A DNA stretch of 64,000 nt from positions 186,001-250,000 of the forward strand of contig CAJTYU010000001.1 in NCBI GenBank assembly GCA_910584095.1, read 5' to 3'. Of the stretch, positions 18,530 through 27,225 are shown one piece after another. The stretch comes from an uncultured Dorea sp. (lineage in GTDB: Bacteria > Bacillota > Clostridia > Lachnospirales > Lachnospiraceae). Under the pieces are notes generated by a model. That model saw nothing but the letters and a program-made list of their open reading frames with translations, did not search any database and was not told where the DNA came from. How positions within the stretch are numbered: position 1 is the stretch's first letter; every line of letters starts with the position of its first letter. A program made the translations under genes and the position numbers.

Positions 18530-20014
18530 TTATGCTTTTTCGCTGATCATTTCCCCGCCGGTATTTGCCGCATGAAACCCGGAAGAACTGGTCAGATTCA
18601 TCTGTATCCCTTCTCCGCTTTGCAGCCTCTTCCTAAAATCCATAAATGCAGTCAAATGACGGCTGTAGGTGCTGACTGCCTTATCATAACCGCTTCCGGT
18701 ATTTGCCTTAAAGAAGTTGTTCCAATAGGACGCTCCATTCATATAACGGTAGATTCCCAAAACCGAACCCGCCGCTTCTTTCTGGCTGTATCTGTCCTTA
18801 GCATATTCTGCGCCCTTTACCAGCGCCTTCATCAGATCTGTAGACTGCCGGTACTCATCCATAGTCTTATCATATACATTCCAGACCGACTCCTTATCCA
18901 GCGCGGCGTTTCCTCTGGAATCGTAAGCAGTCATGGCCTCATCTCTGTTCACGCCCAGCTGCTCGTCAAACCTGTCCATAAAGGAACTGATAAATCCGTT
19001 TAAGGCATTTTCCAACGTGTTCTTAAGCTCACTGCCGATTCCGCCTTCTTTCTGGATTGTATCTGTCTTCATGGCAAGTATTGCCAGCTCAAGTCCCATA
19101 CGTTCTTCATTCATATCGTAAGTATTGGCCTTTGCCTCCATCACAGTAATTTCTGATGTATATTGTCCAAGGATTTCCAGATCGCGGCGCGTATATCCGC
19201 CATTTTCCCGCAGCTCCATCGCCAGTTCTATATTCTGTTCCCGCAATCTGGCGGCGATATACTCATCGTCCTTCAAAAGCCACTCGTTCTCTGTTCCTTC
19301 CACTCCGACAAATTCCGGCTTCTCCTGAAGAAATTCTCTGTACTGGGCCGCTCTTTCCTCGACGCTTCTCTTAAATGCATGAGAAAGCTTCTCCTTCTCT
19401 CCGGAAACCCCGTTCTTATTCAAAATCCCGTCTACAATTTCTGCATACTTATTTGCCGCACGCTCTACGGCCCTCTGGTATATCTTCTCCAGCTTATCAA
19501 GCTCCGCTTTCTGCAGCGCGCCGGAATATGTCTCTTTTATTCTGGCCTCCATCGCCGCATAACGAGACGCCACATATTCAATGTTCCTGCTTACCTTCTC
19601 CGAACCCACGTCCGCATACGCAGGTCCCGCGTCAAATCCGATTCCTTTAAATTCAAATTCCAGCATCTGCATATCCGTATCTTCCACGGAAGGTGATACC
19701 GATCCTTCCTGCAAGCGTCTCTCCAAATCCTGTATACTTAGACTCCGGTTCCGTCTGTCCACAGTCCCGTCCAAAATATCCACCAGATTCACCGTATTCA
19801 TCTTCCGCCACTGCTTCTTCAATGCATCTTCCTTCGTGTAATCTGCACGATCTGACGCGTATAATGAACTCAGCACACTTTTCCTAGACGTCTCTGCATT
19901 CGCCTTACTTTTCTCAACCGATGCCGACGGCGCCCCCTGCGTCAGCTTTCCGTTAAATTCTGAAGCTGTATTTGCTGCTGCCGGAAGTGCTGCGATTCTC
20001 TCTGCTATCGTCAT
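18530..20014 (-). CDS. Large helical protein of unknown function (494 aa)
   Basis: The ATG at 20014 has an excellent AAGGAGG site; an upstream in-frame codon at 20068 does not. There is no signal peptide, membrane segment or motif that I recognise. The first 60 residues are Ala/Ser/Thr-rich and probably disordered. Residues of about 150-440 are rich in Glu, Lys, Ala and Arg with long predicted helices (AALQKAELDKLEKIYQRAV-type patterns). A shorter mixed tail ends in a Gly/Ser-rich stretch. It is intact and separated from the transketolase operon by about 75 bases. Such composition fits a structural or scaffold protein, but that is only a guess. Confidence 0.6.
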   Translation of the reverse strand: MTIAERIAALPAAANTASEFNGKLTQGAPSASVEKSKANAETSRKSVLSSLYASDRADYTKEDALKKQWRKMNTVNLVDILDGTVDRRNRSLSIQDLERRLQEGSVSPSVEDTDMQMLEFEFKGIGFDAGPAYADVGSEKVSRNIEYVASRYAAMEARIKETYSGALQKAELDKLEKIYQRAVERAANKYAEIVDGILNKNGVSGEKEKLSHAFKRSVEERAAQYREFLQEKPEFVGVEGTENEWLLKDDEYIAARLREQNIELAMELRENGGYTRRDLEILGQYTSEITVMEAKANTYDMNEERMGLELAILAMKTDTIQKEGGIGSELKNTLENALNGFISSFMDRFDEQLGVNRDEAMTAYDSRGNAALDKESVWNVYDKTMDEYRQSTDLMKALVKGAEYAKDRYSQKEAAGSVLGIYRYMNGASYWNNFFKANTGSGYDKAVSTYSRHLTAFMDFRKRLQSGEGIQMNLTSSSGFHAANTGGEMISEKA

Positions 20015-20088
20015 GAAACCTACCTCCTTGCATCTATCTATATGTGATATATCGGCAGATTTCAGCATAATATAACCTATTTAAAAGG

Positions 20089-21021
20089 TTATCCGGCTAA
20101 TATTTTTCTTACCTTTCCGGCAATTCCTTCTGCATCCAAATGATAATAATACAGCAGCTCCTCATAACTGCCCGTAGTCGCATATACTGCCGGGACTCCA
20201 AGCCGAAATACTTTCGTATTAGTTAACTCGCTGCAAGCTTCCGAAACCAGAGTTCCAAGCCCTCCTTCCGCATAATGCTCCTCTACAGTAAGTACAACGC
20301 CCGTTTTTTCTGCCGATTCCTTTACAAGTTCGCTATCCAGCGGATAAACCGTCGGCATTCCAATAACGCGTACAGATATCCCAATCTCCTTTAATCCAGA
20401 GACAGCATCAAGAACCGCCGCTGTCGTTCCTCCAGTTGAAATGATGGTAATATCCCGCCCTTCCTCAAGAATGCTTCCCTTTCCTATAATAAATTCTTTT
20501 TCGGGCATAATATTCGGTATTTTAGGATTCCCAATTCTCATATATACCGGACCCTCATGCTTGATCATAGCACGCACAGCAGCCTTAATCTCGTTCGGAT
20601 CCTGCGGCGCAATCACTGTCATTCCTGGAATCATTCTCATAATTGCAAAATCATCCAGACTCTGATGTGTCGCTCCAAGATCAGAATATGTAAATCCGCA
20701 ATTCCGACCTACAAGCTTGACATTCTGGCGCATATATCCCATATCGTTTCGAACCATTTCATATGGGCGGCATGTTACAAACGGCGCTATTGCGCAGAAT
20801 ACAGGAATAATCCCAGCTGTAGCCATTCCAGCGGCCATTCCTACAACTCCCTGCTCCATAATGCCGCATTCATAATAACGTTCCGGGTACTTCTTCATAA
20901 ACTCCCCGAATCCAGAGCTTTTTCCACTGTCTGCTGAAAAAACAACAACCCTTCTATTTGTTCCGGCAATTTCCGTCACAGCCTGCCCAAATACTTTGCG
21001 TGGATCAAATATCTCGCCCAT
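20089..21021 (-). CDS. Transketolase, C-terminal subunit (module 1)
   Basis: The pyrimidine-binding and C-terminal domains of a split transketolase, 310 residues. The catalytic Glu that activates thiamine diphosphate is Glu56 in CGIMEQGVVGMAAGMA. The C-terminal domain has EEHYAEGGLGTLVSEA. The ATG at 21021 (GGAGGAAT upstream) follows the N-terminal subunit by 4 bases; a longer start at 21057 would overlap it. With the 21026-21883 product it should form one enzyme moving two-carbon units between sugar phosphates. Its context with RpiB-like and DhaKL genes suggests a catabolic substrate rather than the pentose phosphate pathway. Confidence 0.9.
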   Translation of the reverse strand: MGEIFDPRKVFGQAVTEIAGTNRRVVVFSADSGKSSGFGEFMKKYPERYYECGIMEQGVVGMAAGMATAGIIPVFCAIAPFVTCRPYEMVRNDMGYMRQNVKLVGRNCGFTYSDLGATHQSLDDFAIMRMIPGMTVIAPQDPNEIKAAVRAMIKHEGPVYMRIGNPKIPNIMPEKEFIIGKGSILEEGRDITIISTGGTTAAVLDAVSGLKEIGISVRVIGMPTVYPLDSELVKESAEKTGVVLTVEEHYAEGGLGTLVSEACSELTNTKVFRLGVPAVYATTGSYEELLYYYHLDAEGIAGKVRKILAG

Positions 21022-21025
21022 CGTT

Positions 21026-21883
21026 CTATTCCTCCAATTCTTTTTCAAGTTCCTCAACGACCAGCTCTAAATCATGATCTGCCTTGTCCAAATCCTCCGG
21101 CGCCGGGTTCCAAAAATGAAATTCTGCCTTATTTTCTCCCACATACAGCCCCTTTGCTTTCGTTGTATGCATAATAACTGCTGTCGGTTTTCCTTCCTGA
21201 ACCGGCAGATGATCCAAAATATCCACAACCTCTTCCATACAGTTTCCGTTAATTTCTGCCGTCCCCCAGCCAAATGCCCGGAACTTTCCGGCAATGTCAT
21301 CCATATTCATAACATCCGCAACTCTTCCGCTGATCTGCAGTCCATTATTATCGACAAAAACTGTCAGATTATCTAAACCAAATTTTCCTGATGCCGCGGC
21401 TGCTTCCCAGTTGGACCCCTCTGGAAGTTCCCCGTCTCCGGTAACCGCATAAACATGGTAGTCAGTTCCTTTTAATTTTGCGGCCATTGCCATGCCGGCT
21501 GCAATCGATATACCATGCCCCAGCGCCCCGGTATTTGCCTCAACGCCCGGTAATTTATGCATATCCGGATGTCCGGGGATTCTTGATTTAAATGTTCCAT
21601 ATGTATCTAGTATATCTTTATCAAAATACCCCCTTTCTGCAAGCGCCGCATACTGTGATAAGCATTTATGCCCCGCTGACAAAAGAAATCGATCACGTTC
21701 CTCCTTTTTAGGATTCTCCGGGGCAATATTCATCTTGTCAAAATACAGCGCCGTTACCACATCCATAACCGACAGAGCTCCTCCTACATGGCCATGTCCG
21801 CCTGCACGTATCATACGCAGAACATTCTGGCGGCATTTTGCCGCATATAATTCTAACTGCTTTATCCTCTTTTGATCCTGCAT
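21026..21883 (-). CDS. Transketolase, N-terminal subunit (module 1)
   Basis: The thiamine-diphosphate-binding half of a split transketolase, 285 residues. It has the AGGHGHVGGALSVMD segment near residue 28, SAGHKC near residue 69, PGHPD near 103, and the TPP/Mg motif GDG at 149-151 followed by LPEGSNWEAA and the Asn of DNNG. The start overlaps no gene but lies 2 bases after the rpiB-like stop, with GAGGGGA as ribosome binding site, so coupling is likely. Split transketolases are common in sugar catabolic operons of Clostridia. The substrate is unknown. Confidence 0.9.
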   Translation of the reverse strand: MQDQKRIKQLELYAAKCRQNVLRMIRAGGHGHVGGALSVMDVVTALYFDKMNIAPENPKKEERDRFLLSAGHKCLSQYAALAERGYFDKDILDTYGTFKSRIPGHPDMHKLPGVEANTGALGHGISIAAGMAMAAKLKGTDYHVYAVTGDGELPEGSNWEAAAASGKFGLDNLTVFVDNNGLQISGRVADVMNMDDIAGKFRAFGWGTAEINGNCMEEVVDILDHLPVQEGKPTAVIMHTTKAKGLYVGENKAEFHFWNPAPEDLDKADHDLELVVEELEKELEE

Positions 21884-21885
21884 CC

Positions 21886-22323
21886 CTACACCGTCCCCTC
21901 ATACTCATAAATTCTTTTAAGCTTTGGAACAGAACGGCTTTTGGAATCAAATTCACATCCGAGATATTCTTTTACCAGACATTTCCCCAATTCGATACCT
22001 GTTACCTGCGCGCCCATTGTGATAATATTAGCATGATTGCTCAGTTCTGCCCTCTGTGCCTGATATACGTTATTTACCAAAGCTGCATATGCGCCTTTCA
22101 CTTTATTTGCCGCAATGCAAACTCCAATACCGGTTCCGCAGACCAGAACCCCTCTGTCACATTTTTTAGACGCTACTGCCTCGCCTACGGCAAACGCCAC
22201 ATTTGCATAAATTGAATCTGTGCTTCCAAAATCCTCTGTTTCATGTCCCAATTCCTGAATATAAGTAATCAGTTCTCTCTTAAACGCTTCTGCATTCGGA
22301 TCACAGCCTACTGCTATCTTCAT
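21886..22323 (-). CDS. RpiB/LacAB-family sugar-phosphate isomerase
   Basis: A 145-residue aldose-ketose isomerase of the RpiB/LacA/LacB family. It has the N-terminal KIAVGCDPNAE strand and the active-site VLVCGTGIGVCIAANKV loop with its conserved Cys, near residue 65. In RpiB the next motif is H-N-D-x-N-V-L; here the aligned stretch is S-N-H-A-N-I-I, so the ring-opening His is not in its usual place. That suggests a substrate other than ribose 5-phosphate, such as a tetrose phosphate. ATG at 22323 has GGAGG upstream. It lies between dhaK and transketolase 1, consistent with isomerising the DhaKL product. The specificity is inference. Confidence 0.82.
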   Translation of the reverse strand: MKIAVGCDPNAEAFKRELITYIQELGHETEDFGSTDSIYANVAFAVGEAVASKKCDRGVLVCGTGIGVCIAANKVKGAYAALVNNVYQAQRAELSNHANIITMGAQVTGIELGKCLVKEYLGCEFDSKSRSVPKLKRIYEYEGTV

Positions 22324-22343
22324 TACATCCACCTCCAAATTAA

Positions 22344-23336
22344 TTAAAAAATACGGACAGGAATTTCTGCCGGCTCATCCAGCAAGCTTTCCATTTCGTT
22401 ATCTAACTTAAGCAGTGTCAGCGAAAATCCTGCCATTTCAAGCGACGTACAGTAATTTCCCACATAGTTTTTGACAATGGTAAGTCCCCTCTTTTCACAA
22501 AGTAACGCCGCTTCCCTATATGCAATATACAATTCGCTGATAGGCGTTCCTCCCATTCCATTAATCATTAGTGCAACCCTGTCATTTTCAGTAAATGGAA
22601 GATCATCCGCAACTGCCTGAAACATCTCGCCCACAATATCATGCGCTGATTTAATCTTATCTCTGCGGCGCCCCGGTTCCCCATGAATACCAACTCCCAT
22701 TTCAGTCTCATCATCACCGATCTCGAAAATCGGAGTTCCTTTCGCCGGAGGCGTACACGATGATAATGCCATTCCCATAGTGCGGACATTTGCATTTACC
22801 CGGTTCCCCAGTTCAACTAATTCCTCTAATGACGCGCCCTTTTCCGCTGCTGCCCCACAGCACTTGATAACAAAAAAGTTTCCGGCAACGCCCCGCCGTC
22901 CAACCGTATACAGACTGTCTTCTACCGACACATCATCATTAACAACAACCACTCCGACCTTGATCCCTTCCATTTCTGCCATTTCTCGGCCCATATCCCA
23001 TGCCATACGATCGCCTTGATAGTTATTTACAATATGAAGGACGCCTGCATCTGAAACTATTTTTTTTGTACATTCATATACAAAATCCATCGGAGGCGCC
23101 GCAAATACATTTCCCGGGCAGGACGCATCCAACATTCCTTTTCCTACGCACATGATATGTGCCGGTTCATGCCCTGAACCAGACCCCTGCATAATTCTGA
23201 CCTTTCCTTCCGGGATATCCTTTCTATACAGCGTATTAATTTCAGGTATCCATTCCAATTTGTCTTTATTTGCAAGATATACGCCCTCAATCATCTCTTT
23301 TACAAAATTATCCGCATCATTCATTATTTTTTTCAT
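22344..23336 (-). CDS. dhaK: DhaK-family ketose kinase subunit (module 1)
   Basis: A 330-residue dihydroxyacetone-kinase-type substrate-binding subunit. The residues known from E. coli DhaK are at the same positions: Gly53 and His56 in GSGSGHEP, Asp109 in NYQGDRMAW, and His218 in GVGIHGEPG. His218 forms the covalent hemiaminal with the keto group. With DhaL next to it and no DhaM in the window, the pair may use ATP directly or a DhaM encoded elsewhere. Family members also phosphorylate erythrulose and related short ketoses. The RpiB-like neighbour favours such a substrate over plain dihydroxyacetone; that is inference. Confidence 0.9.
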   Translation of the reverse strand: MKKIMNDADNFVKEMIEGVYLANKDKLEWIPEINTLYRKDIPEGKVRIMQGSGSGHEPAHIMCVGKGMLDASCPGNVFAAPPMDFVYECTKKIVSDAGVLHIVNNYQGDRMAWDMGREMAEMEGIKVGVVVVNDDVSVEDSLYTVGRRGVAGNFFVIKCCGAAAEKGASLEELVELGNRVNANVRTMGMALSSCTPPAKGTPIFEIGDDETEMGVGIHGEPGRRRDKIKSAHDIVGEMFQAVADDLPFTENDRVALMINGMGGTPISELYIAYREAALLCEKRGLTIVKNYVGNYCTSLEMAGFSLTLLKLDNEMESLLDEPAEIPVRIF

Positions 23337-23351
23337 AAATTTGTATCCTCC

Positions 23352-23984
23352 CTATTTTTTTAATGCCGCTACAATTGCTTTTGCCATATCGCCGACGGCT
23401 ACAATGCCCGGATCATAAGTTCCTATACTGCGGTCGCCCGTAAAGGACTGCCGTCCTCTTTTTGCAACCCATGATTTTGTTACTTCCCTCGTTTCGTAGG
23501 CCGCGTCTGCCGCTGACTCTAATATCCCCATCAGGCTGTCTCCGTCATCCGCTTTATCAAAGGCATCAACAATAGCCTGAAGAGCGTCTAACAGCGTTTT
23601 ATCTCCGATATGAGCCCCTCCCCTTTTCATAATTCCTTCCATAGCGCTTTTTAACCCTTTTGAAGCTTCTTCAAGTGTAATTTCTGTTTTACCCTTAAAT
23701 TCCATTCCGCATCTCATAAACAGGGTTCCCCAGACAGGTCCTGAACAGCCGCCTGTACTGCCCGCAACCGAGGAAGCCACATTCAAGAGAAAACTACCAA
23801 TAGACGTCATGTCATAACCGTCCCATTTTGCCATTACTGTTCTGAATCCGGCTGCAAGCGAAACTCCAAAATCTGCATCTCCCATAACGCCGTCTAATTC
23901 CGAAAAGTAACTTTCATTCTCATCTGCTACCTTTGCCATAGTTGTTACAATTGTCTGCACATGCTGAAGTGTTAATTTTTCCAT
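23352..23984 (-). CDS. dhaL: DhaL-family kinase subunit (module 1)
   Basis: The nucleotide-binding partner of DhaK, 210 residues, all-helical. The Mg-nucleotide aspartates are Asp31, Asp36 and Asp38 in the ELDGVMGDADFGVSLAAG segment. Further family motifs are GGCSGPVWGTLFMR near residue 75 and GDKTLLDAL near 120, and it ends with YDPGIVAVGDMA. It precedes dhaK in the transcript by 15 bases, with AGGAGG before the ATG, and follows a GPH transporter gene. Whether it binds tightly held ADP (PTS-type) or exchangeable ATP cannot be told here. Confidence 0.9.
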   Translation of the reverse strand: MEKLTLQHVQTIVTTMAKVADENESYFSELDGVMGDADFGVSLAAGFRTVMAKWDGYDMTSIGSFLLNVASSVAGSTGGCSGPVWGTLFMRCGMEFKGKTEITLEEASKGLKSAMEGIMKRGGAHIGDKTLLDALQAIVDAFDKADDGDSLMGILESAADAAYETREVTKSWVAKRGRQSFTGDRSIGTYDPGIVAVGDMAKAIVAALKK

Positions 23985-24005
23985 ATATCCTCCTATTCCC
24001 GCCTT

Positions 24006-25346
24006 TTACTCATTCTCTCTCCGCTTATTTAATTCTGTGATAACGTCGTTATATTCTTTTGTACTTAAGTTATAAAACATAAATAAGGCAATACATATGA
24101 TTCCCGCTATAATAAGGGGGATACCTGCCGCCATTCGAATGCCTGTAATTGTGCCGGCAGTCTGTTCCCCGGCTGCATTATATCCGATAAATGTAAGAAC
24201 CAGACCGGCAACTACACCGCTAAGGCCGTTTCCCACTTTATTAAACATTGCGCCTACCGAATATAGGAAACCCGGAGCCCTGATTCCGCTTACATACTCT
24301 CCATACTCAACAACATCCGGCAGCGCTCCCCAAATTGTTGTAAAGAATACAGTCAGTCCGATACCAAAGAATATTACGGCTCCATAATTCAAAACCATAT
24401 TATCTTTTGCAATAATAAAAAGAACTCCGTCAATCAAATAAGCCGCGCTTCCTAAAAGCATTGCATTTCTCTTTCCCATTGATTTTATAATAGGCATAAT
24501 GATAAATTTGCACAGGAAAGCTACAAAACACCACATACTAATAAAGCTTCCGGTCAGTTCTCCCTGTCCCAAACAATATGTACAATAATACATCACCCAG
24601 CTAAACTGCATCATAACTGCAAGATTCATAATAATCATTGCAATATAAATAATAATTGCCGGACGATTTCCTTTTAATGTTCCAAAAGATTTCGATACCG
24701 AAAATTTTTCTTCAACAGGAAGGATTCTCTCTTTTGTTCCTTTTACGCATATCAAAATGAATATAATAGAGCAAACAGCGTATGTAAGCATCATAGGGGT
24801 ATATCCCTTCGTTGAATCCCCTTGTCCAAAAAACCCGATCAATGCAAGCGTCAGACTGCCGACTACCATACCGGCAATATCCGAACCGGTTTCTCTGAAT
24901 GTGGCCAAAGTCCCTCTCTCAATCGTATCTTCTGTCATAACATTATTCATAACACCATATGGCGTATATGCTGCTGAGAATGCAATAATCCAGCATACGT
25001 ATGCAATTCCCGCCCATACGACGCGCCCCGCTGTTTCAAACGGCGGAACCAGAAAACACAATGCCGAAATAATAGATACTGCAAATCCGCCATACATAAC
25101 CCATGGCCTATAGCATCCCAGTTTCGTTCTCGTCCGGTCTGAAAGCGTTCCAATTACCGGACCAATAAAAATATTCAAGATCGTACCAATCATAAAAATC
25201 AGACTTGCAGAAGCTGCCGGAATCTTTGAAATATCGGTAAAGAAAAACAGCAGAAAGCTTGAAATGGTATTGTTGATCAAACACTGCGATAAATTACCTG
25301 ATGTATAACACAATTTTTCTTTTAAGTTTATTTTCCCATTTTCCAT
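24006..25346 (-). CDS. GPH-family sugar/polyol:cation symporter (module 1)
   Basis: A 446-residue, twelve-helix major facilitator of the glycoside-pentoside-hexuronide family. It has the typical N-terminus LKEKLCYTSGNLSQCLINNTI, the first cytoplasmic loop GTLSDRTRTKLGCYRPW, and the TPYGVMNNVMTEDTIERGTL segment. The second half contains GALPDVVEYGEYVSGIRAPG. These carry non-phosphorylated sugars or glycosides with Na+ or H+. The gene is intact and closely resembles the transporter at 28270-29622. A hairpin at 25361-25395 lies directly upstream. The substrate is unknown, but the DhaKL/transketolase context suggests a short polyol or ketose. Confidence 0.9.
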   Translation of the reverse strand: MENGKINLKEKLCYTSGNLSQCLINNTISSFLLFFFTDISKIPAASASLIFMIGTILNIFIGPVIGTLSDRTRTKLGCYRPWVMYGGFAVSIISALCFLVPPFETAGRVVWAGIAYVCWIIAFSAAYTPYGVMNNVMTEDTIERGTLATFRETGSDIAGMVVGSLTLALIGFFGQGDSTKGYTPMMLTYAVCSIIFILICVKGTKERILPVEEKFSVSKSFGTLKGNRPAIIIYIAMIIMNLAVMMQFSWVMYYCTYCLGQGELTGSFISMWCFVAFLCKFIIMPIIKSMGKRNAMLLGSAAYLIDGVLFIIAKDNMVLNYGAVIFFGIGLTVFFTTIWGALPDVVEYGEYVSGIRAPGFLYSVGAMFNKVGNGLSGVVAGLVLTFIGYNAAGEQTAGTITGIRMAAGIPLIIAGIICIALFMFYNLSTKEYNDVITELNKRRENE

Positions 25347-25360
25347 ATTATTTCCTTTCT

Positions 25361-25395
25361 TCTGTCCCCATGTTATCAGTCATCATGAGGACAGA
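25361..25395 (-). other. Intercistronic hairpin before the module 1 transporter
   Basis: Arms TCTGTCCcCATG (25361-25372) and CATGaGGACAGA (25384-25395) form a strong imperfect stem in the 84-base gap between transketolase 2 and the transporter. No T run follows; the transporter's ribosome binding site comes right after it. It looks more like an RNA stability or attenuation element, or an operator, than a terminator. Confidence 0.45.
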
Positions 25396-25430
25396 CCACA
25401 AAACATATAATTACCTTTATAAAAAACTCT

Positions 25431-26372
25431 TTATTTTTTATTTATAAGCTTCTCCGCTTCTTCTGCAATATGCTCTGCATCAAGACCGCAATGAGCAATC
25501 AGTTCTCCGATCGGTCCCACTTTAGAAAACTCATCCGGCGCTCCCATTCTTTTCACAGGAACGGGACATTCTTCGCAGACTACTTCCGAAACTGCAGAGC
25601 CCAGACCACCTAAAATATTATGAGTCTCAACTGTCAATATTGCGCCTGTCTCCTTTGCTGCCTTTATAACAGCCTCTTCGTCCATCGGCTTTAAGGTATG
25701 CATATTAAGCATCCGTGCATAAATGCCTTTTTCTTTTAAGAGCTCAACTGCGTCTAACGACGGCGCGACCATATCGCCTACTGCAATAATCGTAACATCT
25801 GTTCCTTCCCTCATTGTGACCGCCCTGCCAATATGGAAATCGTAATCATCATCGTAAACATTAGGCGTATTTCCTCTTGAAATTGCAATATATTTGGTTC
25901 CATTCACACTTAATGCCTCATGCATTACCTTTCTGGCTTCTCTTGCATCCGCCGGGATAATAATCTTGATATTCGGGATTCCGCGCAGCATGGCAAAATC
26001 TTCTGTTATAATATGCGAATTTCCTCCGATTCCATAAGCAAACCCTCTTCCCTGACCAAACATATTAATATTGAGATCCGGGTAGCATCCATCCAGCCTG
26101 ATCTGCTCTGTTACTCTGGCAACCGCCATTTCTGCAATAGTCGTTGTAAATACTGTCTTCCCTGAATATGCCAGTCCTGATGCAAATCCGATCATATTCT
26201 GCTCTGCAATACCGACGTCAAGCACTCTTTCCGGACACGAAATGGAATCTGGTCCATCTTTGAATAAAAGAGCAATATCTGCATTTACTACAACAACCTG
26301 ATCATTTTCAACCATAATACTATTTAATTCTTGTACAATCGCACGCTGAATATTTTCTGATTTTCGTTCCAT
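25431..26372 (-). CDS. Transketolase, C-terminal subunit (module 2)
   Basis: A 313-residue second copy of the split transketolase C-subunit, clearly paralogous but not near-identical to the one at 20089. The catalytic Glu is in VGIAEQNMIGFASGLA, and GQGRGFAYGIGGNSHIITED follows. The C-terminal domain has VETHNILGGLGSAVSEV. ATG at 26372 has GGAG upstream and lies 5 bases after the N-subunit stop; an upstream in-frame start at 26402 would overlap it. It should pair with the 26378-27208 product. Confidence 0.9.
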   Translation of the reverse strand: MERKSENIQRAIVQELNSIMVENDQVVVVNADIALLFKDGPDSISCPERVLDVGIAEQNMIGFASGLAYSGKTVFTTTIAEMAVARVTEQIRLDGCYPDLNINMFGQGRGFAYGIGGNSHIITEDFAMLRGIPNIKIIIPADAREARKVMHEALSVNGTKYIAISRGNTPNVYDDDYDFHIGRAVTMREGTDVTIIAVGDMVAPSLDAVELLKEKGIYARMLNMHTLKPMDEEAVIKAAKETGAILTVETHNILGGLGSAVSEVVCEECPVPVKRMGAPDEFSKVGPIGELIAHCGLDAEHIAEEAEKLINKK

Positions 26373-26377
26373 AGCTC

Positions 26378-27208
26378 CTAGCCCTCCATTTCTCCAATAC
26401 ATTTTTTTGCTTCAGCTACACTTTCGGGCGACCAGTATGCGGCATGCCATTTCGATGTATTTACTGCAAATGGGATTCCATAGCCTTTAATCGTATTGGC
26501 AATAATTGCATTGGGCTTTCCCTTTTCATACGGAAGCGTTTCCAATGCGTCAACTACCTCTTCCATGTTATTTCCATCAATCTCTCTGCATGCAAATCCA
26601 AAGGATTCCAGCGCCGCCTTATAGTCAGTCATCGGCATAGAAATCGGATAGGTAGCGCTCATCTTATTGCTGTCTAAAATCATAACCAGATTATCCAGCC
26701 GATATTTTGCCGCAGACATAGCCGCCTCCCAAATCGATCCTTCGTTACTCTCTCCATCGCCAACCATACAATATATTTTATAATCTTTTCCATCCATTTT
26801 TGCAGCCTCCGCCATACCTGCTGCAATCGATAACCCATGTCCCAAAGAGCCTGTTGAAGCCTCTACTCCGGGACATTTTTTATAGATTGGATGCCCCGCC
26901 AGCGGACTGTCATACCGTTCAATTGTATCGATCATTTCATTGGGAATCACACCTAACATATTCAATGCCGAATACTGAACCATACTTTTATGCCCGGCGC
27001 TCAAAATAAAACGGTCTCTATCTTCATCTAAAATATTCTTTGGATCATAATTCATAAAATGAAAATATAATGCTGTTACAATATCGCAGCAGGACATTGC
27101 CGACGGTACATGTGTGTTTTCGCACTTTCCCGCTATATCCAGAATGTTTAATCTCATTTCCTTTGATTTACTGATCAGCTCTTTGATTAATTCCTGTCTT
27201 GTCTTCAT
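26378..27208 (-). CDS. Transketolase, N-terminal subunit (module 2)
   Basis: A 276-residue thiamine-diphosphate-binding subunit. It has SAGHKSMVQYS near residue 70, AGHP near 104, GSLGHGLSIAAGMAEA near 120, and GDG at 150-152 with ESNEGSIWEAAM and the metal-binding Asn in LDSNK. In place of the usual G-H-x-G-G loop near residue 30 it has ENTHVPSAMS, where a proline replaces glycine. The loop contacts substrate in transketolases, so a different donor or acceptor is plausible. It follows the alcohol dehydrogenase gene by 17 bases in one transcript. Confidence 0.9.
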   Translation of the reverse strand: MKTRQELIKELISKSKEMRLNILDIAGKCENTHVPSAMSCCDIVTALYFHFMNYDPKNILDEDRDRFILSAGHKSMVQYSALNMLGVIPNEMIDTIERYDSPLAGHPIYKKCPGVEASTGSLGHGLSIAAGMAEAAKMDGKDYKIYCMVGDGESNEGSIWEAAMSAAKYRLDNLVMILDSNKMSATYPISMPMTDYKAALESFGFACREIDGNNMEEVVDALETLPYEKGKPNAIIANTIKGYGIPFAVNTSKWHAAYWSPESVAEAKKCIGEMEG

Positions 27209-27225
27209 AATTTGCCTCCCATACT

